Below, piece by piece: positions 57,482 through 64,000 of a DNA stretch of 64,000 nt; position 1 is the first letter of the stretch; every line of letters starts with the position of its first letter. The notes below the pieces were generated by a model. It was not told the DNA's origin, searched no databases, and worked only from the letters and a program-made list of their open reading frames with translations. Where the stretch lies: positions 1 to 64,000 of the forward strand of contig NZ_AMRG01000011.1 in the NCBI RefSeq assembly GCF_000299895.1, given 5' to 3'. The DNA is from Idiomarina xiamenensis 10-D-4 (lineage in GTDB: Bacteria > Pseudomonadota > Gammaproteobacteria > Enterobacterales > Alteromonadaceae). The position numbers and the translations under genes were made by a program.

Positions 57482-58586
57482 AGAACGTCAACGAAATCCC
57501 TGGCTCCACCGCTTTCATATCGATGGACCACTGTTGTTCGCGTTAGTCTGTCTGAGTCTGACCAGCTTATTCGTGGTTTACAGCGCCAGCGGTGAAGACT
57601 TGGCGATGATGGAACGTCAGGCAATGCGTATAGGACTTTCTTACCTGGCCATGTTGGTGGTTGCACAAATTCCTTCACTGACGGTAGTACGCTGGTCTGC
57701 ACCCATGTATTTATTGGGCCTGTTGCTACTGGTGGCGGTGCTGGTGATGGGCGAGATCGGTAAAGGCGCACAGCGCTGGCTTGATATCGGCATCATGACC
57801 ATTCAACCCTCAGAGTTGATGAAACTAGCAGTACCGATGATGATGGCATGGTTTATTGCTAAACAGGGTATGCCGCCAACCTTTAGCCGCATACTTGGCG
57901 GCTTACTGTTAATCACTGCGCCGACGTTGTTGATCGCCAAGCAACCCGACTTAGGCACTTCATTGCTAATCGCCTGCTCGGGCATTTTTGTGCTGTTCTT
58001 ATCCGGTTTAAGTTGGCGTTTAGTGGCGGTTAGTGTCGGCGCCTTGTCGGCTTTTGCGCCGGTGCTGTGGATGTTTTTAATGCACGATTATCAACGTCAG
58101 CGGGTACTCACCTTTCTCAACCCTGAGCGCGATCCTTTGGGGTCGGGCTATCATATTATCCAATCGAAAATCGCTATTGGTTCAGGCGGTATCGAAGGTA
58201 AAGGTTGGTTACAAGGCACGCAATCTCAGTTAGAGTTTTTACCCGAACGCCATACCGACTTTATTTTCGCAGTATTTAGCGAAGAGTTTGGGCTGATGGG
58301 GGTATCGTTACTCTTGCTGCTTTACGGCTTTGTCATTTTTCGCGGCATGATTATCGCGAATCGCGCCCAAGATACTTACGGCAAGCTGTTAGCCGGCAGT
58401 TTAACGCTGACTTTCTTTGTCTACGTATTCGTTAATATTGGTATGGTGTCGGGATTGTTACCGGTGGTCGGCGTACCCTTGCCGTTAATCAGCTATGGTG
58501 GCACCTCAATGGTGACGCTAATGGCCGGTTTCGGCTTGTTAATGGCAATTGCTACGCACCGACGTCTGGTGATGCGAAAAGAGTGA
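57468..58586 (+). CDS. rodA: Rod-shape peptidoglycan glycosyltransferase RodA
   Basis: SEDS glycosyltransferase that works with PBP2. Ten or so membrane helices; KGAQRWLDIGIMTIQPSELM, KQPDLGTSLLI, the catalytic-loop region LPERHTDFIFAVFSEEFGL and GVPLPLISYGGTSMV are SEDS signatures. 372 residues. Coupled to mrdA; mltB follows after a 100-base gap. Confidence 0.97.
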   Translation: MQTTEERQRNPWLHRFHIDGPLLFALVCLSLTSLFVVYSASGEDLAMMERQAMRIGLSYLAMLVVAQIPSLTVVRWSAPMYLLGLLLLVAVLVMGEIGKGAQRWLDIGIMTIQPSELMKLAVPMMMAWFIAKQGMPPTFSRILGGLLLITAPTLLIAKQPDLGTSLLIACSGIFVLFLSGLSWRLVAVSVGALSAFAPVLWMFLMHDYQRQRVLTFLNPERDPLGSGYHIIQSKIAIGSGGIEGKGWLQGTQSQLEFLPERHTDFIFAVFSEEFGLMGVSLLLLLYGFVIFRGMIIANRAQDTYGKLLAGSLTLTFFVYVFVNIGMVSGLLPVVGVPLPLISYGGTSMVTLMAGFGLLMAIATHRRLVMRKE

Positions 58587-58686
58587 TGAGAATAGTGTAA
58601 GCACGCAAGCTTATTAGCCACACTAAAGCGACTCGACACTCAACCGCTGTCGTTAATTATTCTATGATAAGTAAAAGGACGTCATC

Positions 58687-59709
58687 ATGTCGATTTTCAC
58701 TCAGTTAGCTAGTAGACGCGTTACCACTGGCATTGTCCGAACCTTAGCCGTGCTCAGCAGCGCTTGTGCAGTTGCGGTACAGGCGGCACCGCCTAAACAA
58801 CCTACAGACTTCATCGACTACATGGTTGAACAGCATCAGTTTAAGCGTGACCAGCTGCAACAATTACTCAACCAACGCACACCGAACGAAAGCATTTTAG
58901 AGGCGATTCAACGGCCCTGGGAAGCGAAGCCCTGGCACCAGTATTACCCGATATTCCTGACTCAAAAACGCGTTGATGCCGGCGTTAAATTTTGGCAACA
59001 GCATCAAGCGGCGCTAGCGCGTGCCGAGCAAACCTACGGTGTCCCCGCTGAAATCGTGGTGGCTATTATCGGCGTCGAAACTTTTTACGGTCAATATAAA
59101 GGCAAGTACTCGGTACTCGATTCATTGTACACGTTGGGCTTTCATTACCCGCCGCGCGCCGACTTTTTCCGCAGTGAATTAGAGGAATACCTGCTATTAA
59201 GTCGCGCCGAGGGCTGGGATGCTGAACAACAAATGGGATCTTATGCCGGGGCTATGGGCTTGGGCCAGTTTATCTCGTCTAGCTATACCCATTATGCGGT
59301 CGACTTTGATAACGACGGCCAGCGTGATTTATTGCAAAATCCAGTTGATGCCATCGGCAGTGTGGCTAACTATTTTGCCGAGCACGGCTGGCAACAAGGG
59401 GCGCCGGTCGCGCAACCCTTAGCACAAGATAACCATGGTGATTTAGCGCGCTTTGTCAGCAAAGGATTAAAGCCGCAACAGACCACCGCCGAGCTAGTTA
59501 GCGAGGGTTTACCGTTAGCGGCGGAACTTGCCGACCAAAACAAGGCCAAAGTGTTTGCGTTTGAACAACCGGATTCACAGGAGTATTGGCTTGGCTACAC
59601 CAATTTTTATGTTATCACCCGTTATAACCACAGCCCGCTTTATGCCATGGCGGTCTACCAGCTTAGCCAACAAATTAATGATGCTTACCAAACCAGTCAG
59701 GTTCAGTAG
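58687..59709 (+). CDS. mltB: Lytic murein transglycosylase B MltB
   Basis: GH103 enzyme cutting peptidoglycan glycans to anhydro-muropeptides, substrates upstream of NagZ. IVVAIIGVETFYGQYKGKYS contains the catalytic Glu; MGSYAGAMGLGQFISSSY and AVDFDNDGQRDL are family motifs. 340 residues. The N-terminus has a cleavable-type signal (VLSSACAVAVQAA) without an obvious lipobox in the usual place, so it may be soluble rather than lipid-anchored. Overlaps rlpA by 32 bases. Confidence 0.93.
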   Translation: MSIFTQLASRRVTTGIVRTLAVLSSACAVAVQAAPPKQPTDFIDYMVEQHQFKRDQLQQLLNQRTPNESILEAIQRPWEAKPWHQYYPIFLTQKRVDAGVKFWQQHQAALARAEQTYGVPAEIVVAIIGVETFYGQYKGKYSVLDSLYTLGFHYPPRADFFRSELEEYLLLSRAEGWDAEQQMGSYAGAMGLGQFISSSYTHYAVDFDNDGQRDLLQNPVDAIGSVANYFAEHGWQQGAPVAQPLAQDNHGDLARFVSKGLKPQQTTAELVSEGLPLAAELADQNKAKVFAFEQPDSQEYWLGYTNFYVITRYNHSPLYAMAVYQLSQQINDAYQTSQVQ

Positions 59710-60535
59710 CCTGTGTTTGGGGCTACTGCTATTAAGTGCCTGCAGTAGCTCCAGTGGCCCCAATAGCGGTCGTTACAAACACGATAACGATAGTGCCCCA
59801 ACGCGCATGCCGACAGCGGCTGAATTACGCGATCCTATCCCTAAAGTGGAACCGCTTAGCCGGGGTGGTAATCGCCAATATGAATTATTTGGTAATACTT
59901 ACAGCATCATCGAAGATACCAACAATTTCGTACAAGAAGGAAAAGCCTCATGGTATGGCCGCAAGTTTCATGGGCATTTAACCTCCAGTGGCGAATTCTA
60001 CGACATGTACAGCATGAGTGCCGCGCACAAACGGCTACCGCTGCCGACCTATGTCCGGGTAACCAACTTAGACAACAATAAAAGTGTCATTGTCCGAGTC
60101 AACGACCGGGGCCCCTTCCACCAAGACCGTATCATTGATGTGTCCTATTCGGCGGCCTACAAGCTGGGCATGTTGCAAACTGGCACGGCCAATGTCCGTA
60201 TTGAAAGCATCGCTGCCGACCAGCAACCAGCTACGCCGGTACTACCGCTCCCGCAAGGCGGCACCGAAGCGGCTAGCGTGACGCAAACCCATTACTTTAT
60301 TCAGGTAGTCGCGGCGGCTAATCAACAACGTTTATCGACGATAGCCGACCAGTTATCGCAACAGCACAATGTGCCTGCAACTACCGAGCAAGATAATGGT
60401 CTATACAAAGTCATGTTAGGTCCCTTACCAGAATTGGCGGCTAATCGATTATTAACCGCGGTTCGACAGCAGGGCTATGACGGTGCCTTTCGGGTAAAAG
60501 CGGCGGATAGCGCTGCCGCGGCGCCCGAAAAGTGA
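59678..60535 (+). CDS. rlpA: Septal ring lytic transglycosylase RlpA family protein (SPOR domain)
   Basis: 285 residues from the first of two adjacent ATGs inside the mltB 3' end. Signal with lipobox LLSAC. The double-psi beta-barrel domain (GKASWYGRKFHGHLTSSGEF, HKRLPLPTYVRVTNL, VIVRVNDRGPFHQDRIIDVS) holds the active-site Asp, and the C-terminus is a SPOR domain (YFIQVVAAANQQRLSTIADQ to GYDGAFRVK) that binds denuded septal peptidoglycan. No clear Shine-Dalgarno precedes the start, so translation may depend on mltB. Confidence 0.93.
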   Translation: MMLTKPVRFSSLCLGLLLLSACSSSSGPNSGRYKHDNDSAPTRMPTAAELRDPIPKVEPLSRGGNRQYELFGNTYSIIEDTNNFVQEGKASWYGRKFHGHLTSSGEFYDMYSMSAAHKRLPLPTYVRVTNLDNNKSVIVRVNDRGPFHQDRIIDVSYSAAYKLGMLQTGTANVRIESIAADQQPATPVLPLPQGGTEAASVTQTHYFIQVVAAANQQRLSTIADQLSQQHNVPATTEQDNGLYKVMLGPLPELAANRLLTAVRQQGYDGAFRVKAADSAAAAPEK

Positions 60536-60615
60536 TACCATTAGGGCGCTTTCCGTTAACAGGCCGTGCGCCCCGGAACAAAACTCACGCGTTACCGCAT
60601 CACTCACAGATATAA

Positions 60616-61806
60616 ATGACAATGAGAACCATGGATACGATGTTTAGCCATTGCAGAAAATTGCTCACCACCGTTGCCGTTACCGCGTTCAGCGTCACCT
60701 TTAGTATGAACGCCGCTGCGCAATCGGTTGTACCTTCCGCTCCCAACATTAATGCCAAGGGACATATCCTGATCGATTATACAACGGGTAAGGTGCTGTC
60801 ATCAGAAAACGCCGATGAACAATTGGCACCAGCCAGCCTAACGAAAATGATGACCAGCTTTATTATTGGTAAAGAGATGCAAGCGGGTCGTATTAATCGA
60901 AGCGACATTGTCACTGTTAGCGAAAATGCTTGGGCCAAGAACTTTCCCGAGTCATCGAAAATGTTTATCGAAGTCGGTAAACAAGTCAGTGTCGAAGACT
61001 TGAACCACGGCATTATCATTTCGTCGGGTAACGACGCCTGTGTGGCAATGGCCGAACACATTGCCGGTAGCGAGTCGGCATTTGCCGATTTGATGAACGC
61101 CTACGCCGAAGAACTCGGCATGAGCGCCTCGCACTTTGTTAACAGCCACGGTCTGCCCGATCCGCAACAATATACGTCGCCACGTGACATGGCCACTTTG
61201 GGCTCGGCGTTGATTAAAGAGACCCCGGAAGAATATAAAATTTATTCGCAAAAGTCGTTTACCTTCAACAATATCAAGCAATACAACCGCAACGCCTTGC
61301 TCTGGGACCGCAGCATGAACGTTGACGGTATCAAAACCGGTCATACCAGCGAAGCCGGTTATAGCTTGGTGTCGTCAGCCGTGGAAGGCGATACTCGCCT
61401 GATCGCGGTAGTGATGGGTACCGACAGCGAGCAAGCACGTAAAATCGAAAGCAAAAAACTGCTCAATTACGGCTTCCGTTATTTCGAAACCGTCACCGCT
61501 TATAAAGCTGGCGACAGCTTTGTTAACCACCGCATTTGGGGCGGCGACATCGACGAAGTCGAATTAGGTGTAAGTGAGGATGTGGTGATCACCCTGCCGC
61601 GCGGTCAGCGTGAGAATTTGAAAGCCAACTTTGAGCTAGAATCGGAACTGGAAGCACCGCTGGCTGCCGGCGAAGTAGTCGGTCAGGTCTATTTACAGCT
61701 TAATGGCGAAGACGTTGCCAGCTTCCCATTAGTGACCCTACAAGCGGTAGAAAAAGGCGGTATCTTCAAACGCTTTACCGATTACATTAAACGCAAGTTT
61801 GATTAA
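60616..61806 (+). CDS. dacA: D-alanyl-D-alanine carboxypeptidase DacA (PBP5/6)
   Basis: Trims pentapeptides in peptidoglycan. Signal peptide (TVAVTAFSVTFSMNAAAQ); active sites SxxK at Ser74-Lys77 (APASLTKMMTSF), SGN at 137-139 (ISSGNDACVAMAEH) and KTG in VDGIKTGHTSEAGYSLV; the C-terminal PBP5 domain and amphipathic anchor GGIFKRFTDYIKRKF. About 396 residues; several in-frame ATGs at the start leave the exact first residue open. End of the cell-wall operon. ybeD, lipB and lipA, which often follow, are absent. Confidence 0.96.
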   Translation: MTMRTMDTMFSHCRKLLTTVAVTAFSVTFSMNAAAQSVVPSAPNINAKGHILIDYTTGKVLSSENADEQLAPASLTKMMTSFIIGKEMQAGRINRSDIVTVSENAWAKNFPESSKMFIEVGKQVSVEDLNHGIIISSGNDACVAMAEHIAGSESAFADLMNAYAEELGMSASHFVNSHGLPDPQQYTSPRDMATLGSALIKETPEEYKIYSQKSFTFNNIKQYNRNALLWDRSMNVDGIKTGHTSEAGYSLVSSAVEGDTRLIAVVMGTDSEQARKIESKKLLNYGFRYFETVTAYKAGDSFVNHRIWGGDIDEVELGVSEDVVITLPRGQRENLKANFELESELEAPLAAGEVVGQVYLQLNGEDVASFPLVTLQAVEKGGIFKRFTDYIKRKFD

Positions 61807-61824
61807 GCGTTAATGACAAAGTCA

Positions 61825-61854
61825 TAAAAAACCCGCTCAATGAGCGGGTTTTTT
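61825..61854. terminator. Bidirectional terminator between dacA and the peroxiredoxin gene
   Basis: AACCCGCTCA / TGAGCGGGTT inverted repeat with T-run on the right and A-run on the left, placed between two converging genes, so it can serve both strands. Confidence 0.88.
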
Positions 61855-61896
61855 ATATGAGATGTAAACCATCTAACTCTTATTGAACGCCTTTGC

Positions 61897-62502
61897 TTAC
61901 AGCTTACCAGCGTTCTTTTTCAAGTAAGAAGCAACACCTTCCGGGTTGTCTTGCATACCTTCGTCACCTTCATTCCAACCGGCAGGGCAAACTTCGCCGT
62001 GTTTCTGGTGGAAGTTCAGTGCATCGACCATGCGCAACATCTCATCGATGTTACGGCCCAGTGGCAAGTCGTTAACGACTTGATGGCGAACAACGCGATC
62101 TTCATCGATCAAGAATGAACCACGGAAAGCAACGCCCGCTTCTGGATGCTCAACGTCATAAGCGCGGCAAATGCTGTGCTTAACATCGGCAACCAATGGG
62201 TATTTAACTTGGCCAATACCACCGTTGTCGGTATCCGTATTACGCCATGCGTTGTGGGTGAATTGTGAGTCGATAGAAACACCGATCACTTCAACGCCAC
62301 GCTTTTTGAATTCGTCTAAGCGCTTATCAAAAGCAATTAGCTCTGATGGGCAAACGAAGGTGAAGTCTAATGGGTAAAAGAAAACTACCGCTTTTTTACC
62401 TTTGATGTGGTCAGACAGTTTAAAATCTTCGACGATTTCGCCTGAACCTAACACTGCCGCCGCAGTAAAATCAGGTGCTTTACGACCTACTAATACAGCC
62501 AT
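61897..62502 (-). CDS. Typical 2-Cys peroxiredoxin (AhpC/TSA family)
   Basis: Reduces hydrogen peroxide and organic peroxides. Peroxidatic Cys51 lies in DFTFVCPSELIAF and resolving Cys172 in HGEVCPAGW; DNGGIGQVKYPLVAD contains the GGxG motif linked to overoxidation sensitivity, but the C-terminal YF motif is lacking. 201 residues. Next to grxD and sodB, forming a small oxidative-stress group. Reductant partner (thioredoxin or AhpF) is not in view. Confidence 0.94.
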   Translation of the reverse strand: MAVLVGRKAPDFTAAAVLGSGEIVEDFKLSDHIKGKKAVVFFYPLDFTFVCPSELIAFDKRLDEFKKRGVEVIGVSIDSQFTHNAWRNTDTDNGGIGQVKYPLVADVKHSICRAYDVEHPEAGVAFRGSFLIDEDRVVRHQVVNDLPLGRNIDEMLRMVDALNFHQKHGEVCPAGWNEGDEGMQDNPEGVASYLKKNAGKL

Positions 62503-62594
62503 GTTTATTCTCCATAATTGTTTGCGAATGTCACACGCGTAAAAAGCATGGGGATGACCCGAGCAAAAAACAAGGGCTCCCGGATAAAAACTCG

Positions 62595-62933
62595 TTAGTC
62601 AGCCTGTGGTGCTGGGTGACGTTCCGCCACTTCTTCAATCAGCGGCTGCAGCTCACCCTTTTGGAACATTTCGATGATGATGTCACAACCGCCCACCAGC
62701 TCGCCTTCTAGCCACAACTGGGGAAAGGTCGGCCATTCGGCATATTTCGGCAGTTCCGCACGAATATCAGGGTTTTGCAAAATATCGACATAAGCGAAAG
62801 CGTGACCGCAGCTCATTAGCGCCTGCGCAGCCTGCGCCGAGAAGCCGCAACTCGGTAACTTTGGTGAACCTTTCATGTATAACAAAATGGGATTTTCAGC
62901 AATTTGCTGTTTAATTTTTTCAAGCGTTTCCAT
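62595..62933 (-). CDS. grxD: Monothiol glutaredoxin Grx4
   Basis: 112 residues with the CGFS active site at Cys29 (KGSPKLPSCGFSAQAAQAL), plus YAEWPTFPQLWLEGELVGGC and DIIIEMFQKGEL for glutathione binding. CGFS glutaredoxins carry [2Fe-2S] clusters for Fe-S delivery, often with BolA. In E. coli grxD and sodB are also neighbours. 225 bases separate it from sodB in divergent orientation. Confidence 0.96.
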   Translation of the reverse strand: METLEKIKQQIAENPILLYMKGSPKLPSCGFSAQAAQALMSCGHAFAYVDILQNPDIRAELPKYAEWPTFPQLWLEGELVGGCDIIIEMFQKGELQPLIEEVAERHPAPQAD

Positions 62934-63158
62934 GACAACCTCAAGGTGTTACACACTGCCAACCAGTGTGGTTGCGATAAATGACAGCCTGCAGTGTAAC
63001 ACAGCCAGAGCAGTGAGGTGAAAAGGAGAAATTTACAGATTTTTTCGCGCTAAACCTTGAAACCTTGGTCTGCTATCGCCATTTTTACGTATACTAGAAT
63101 AACGACCGATCCCAAATAGGGACTTTTACACGCAACAACCGACAAATGGAGAGGTACT

Positions 63159-63743
63159 ATGGCTTTTGAACTTCCTGCACTGCCGTACGAGAAAAATGCA
63201 CTGGAACCGCATATCTCTGCAGAAACCCTTGAGTATCACTATGGCAAGCACCACGCAGCCTATGTCAGCAAATTAAACGACGCGATCAAAGGGACTTCGG
63301 ACGAAAACAAATCGTTAGAAGACATCATTAAGTCATCGAAAGGTGGTCTATTTAATAATGCGGCTCAAGTTTGGAACCACACGTTCTACTGGCATTGCTT
63401 AAGCCCGAATGGCGGCGGTAAACCTTCAGGTGATTTAGCTCAGGCTATCGACAAAGCTTTTGGCTCATTCGATAAATTCAAAGAAGAGTTTAGCGCGCAA
63501 GCTGCTGGTAACTTTGGCTCGGGTTGGACTTGGTTAGTGAAAAAATCTGACGGCTCAGTGGCTATCGTTAACACCGATGATGCAGAAACGCCCGTTACCG
63601 ATAGCAGCGTAACCCCATTGATGACTGTTGACGTCTGGGAACACGCTTATTACATCGATTATCGTAACGCTCGTCCAGATTATCTAAAAGCGTTCTGGAA
63701 TTTAGTCAATTGGGAATTCGTTGCGAAAAACTTCGCGGCCTAA
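63159..63743 (+). CDS. sodB: Iron superoxide dismutase SodB
   Basis: Metal ligands His26 (EYHYGKHH), His in [11 protein letters not shown], and Asp/His in [32 protein letters not shown] with Gln in the active site and FGSGWTWLV are typical of the Fe type. 194 residues. GGAG precedes the ATG. A possible -10 TATACT lies at 63090-63095, with only a weak -35. Confidence 0.97.
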   Translation: MAFELPALPYEKNALEPHISAETLEYHYGKHHAAYVSKLNDAIKGTSDENKSLEDIIKSSKGGLFNNAAQVWNHTFYWHCLSPNGGGKPSGDLAQAIDKAFGSFDKFKEEFSAQAAGNFGSGWTWLVKKSDGSVAIVNTDDAETPVTDSSVTPLMTVDVWEHAYYIDYRNARPDYLKAFWNLVNWEFVAKNFAA

Positions 63744-63756
63744 TTTGCTAACGCAT

Positions 63757-63790
63757 AAAAAAACCGCTGTCTCATGACAGCGGTTTTTTA
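63757..63790. terminator. Bidirectional terminator after sodB
   Basis: AAACCGCTGTC / GACAGCGGTTT with loop TCAT, an A-run before and a T-run after. It separates sodB from the gene that converges on it from the right edge. Confidence 0.9.
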
Positions 63791-63815
63791 TTATTCGATT
63801 CGCCAATCTACTGAT

Positions 63816-64000
63816 TTAATCGACCAAATCAGCGGGAATATCAGCACGACGCCCCTGCCATACTTTAGCCGACTCATAACCATACTTGCGCACCGCCGAG
63901 ACGGCTTCGTTATACTCACTAGTTTGCGCCAATTGCGCCAACCGGGCATAAAATTCACGCGCTAAACGGCGTGCTTCTGGGTCACTGAAATAAAAGTTAC
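63816..64000 (-). CDS. C-terminal end of an unidentified protein (runs off the window)
   Basis: An open minus-strand frame enters from the right edge and stops at TAA 63818-63816. The readable end is about 61 residues, including DPEARRLAREFYARLAQLAQ, then EAVSAVRKYGYESAKVWQGR and ADIPADLVD. It is helical and charged, and not recognised. Its stop lies just beyond the bidirectional terminator, which supports a real gene end. Confidence 0.55.
   Translation of the reverse strand, partial: NFYFSDPEARRLAREFYARLAQLAQTSEYNEAVSAVRKYGYESAKVWQGRRADIPADLVD

Overview
This 64 kb window looks like chromosomal DNA of a free-living gammaproteobacterium of roughly balanced base composition. Gene order matches Gammaproteobacteria over long blocks: prmB-aroC beside smrB; ratA-rnfH divergent from smpB; hemA-prfA-prmC-sirB2-sirB1-kdsA; lolB-ispE-prs-rplY-pth-ychF; ubiF / tRNA cluster / miaB-phoH-ybeY-corC-lnt; leuS-lptE-holA-nadD-rsfS-rlmH-mrdA-rodA-mltB-rlpA-dacA. 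An Alteromonadales-like host fits (psrA-fadE pair, DUF3369 response regulator, Fe-SOD with Grx4), but the genus cannot be named from sequence reading alone. Nearly all of the window is ordinary core genome; no phage, IS element or CRISPR array was seen.

Layout. 1-5.5 kb: the amino-terminal part of an S9 peptidase, aroC with an apparent frameshift, prmB, smrB, sixA, rnfH, ratA and smpB. 5.5-16.1 kb: the one clear accessory block, a tightly packed 13-gene minus-strand Tad/Flp-type pilus locus wedged tail-to-tail against smpB. 16.1-18.6 kb: queE and queC (7-deazaguanine synthesis) and nagZ. 18.7-22.9 kb: a secreted alpha/beta hydrolase, fadE and a PsrA-like TetR regulator. 22.9-32.7 kb: a long minus-strand run trkH, kdsA, DUF819, sirB1, sirB2, a DUF3369 response regulator, prmC, prfA, hemA. 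32.8-41 kb: a plus-strand run lolB to a SIMPL protein, including fumC and an SDR. 41.1-41.6 kb: five tRNAs (Met, Leu, Gln, Gln, Leu) with a strong promoter and a terminator. 41.7-49.8 kb: ubiF-like hydroxylase, a DMT transporter, and miaB-phoH-ybeY-corC-lnt. 49.9-61.8 kb: leuS and the LPS/cell-wall elongation operon. 61.9-64 kb: peroxiredoxin, grxD, sodB and the 3' end of an unidentified gene.

How it works together. The Tad locus encodes a pilin, several further prepilin-like proteins, a secretin with CpaB, one ATPase, two inner-membrane platform proteins, a TPR lipoprotein, a DUF192 protein and a cysteine-rich minor-pseudopilin-like protein. No TadZ/CpaE or prepilin peptidase gene is present in the cluster, so processing must come from elsewhere. 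This locus is the best candidate for under-described biology here. The 50-61 kb operon couples leucyl-tRNA charging, LPS transport (LptE), replication (HolA), NAD synthesis, ribosome control (RsfS, RlmH) and peptidoglycan elongation (PBP2, RodA, MltB, RlpA, DacA).

Regulatory signals that can be read: an extended -10 box placed so that smpB should be leaderless; a PsrA-like operator in front of psrA; a hairpin in the rplY leader; a tRNA promoter with a GC-rich discriminator; and several intrinsic terminators. No stretch longer than about 300 bases lacks a gene; the longest is the 263-base prs-rplY interval, which holds a terminator, a promoter and a leader hairpin.
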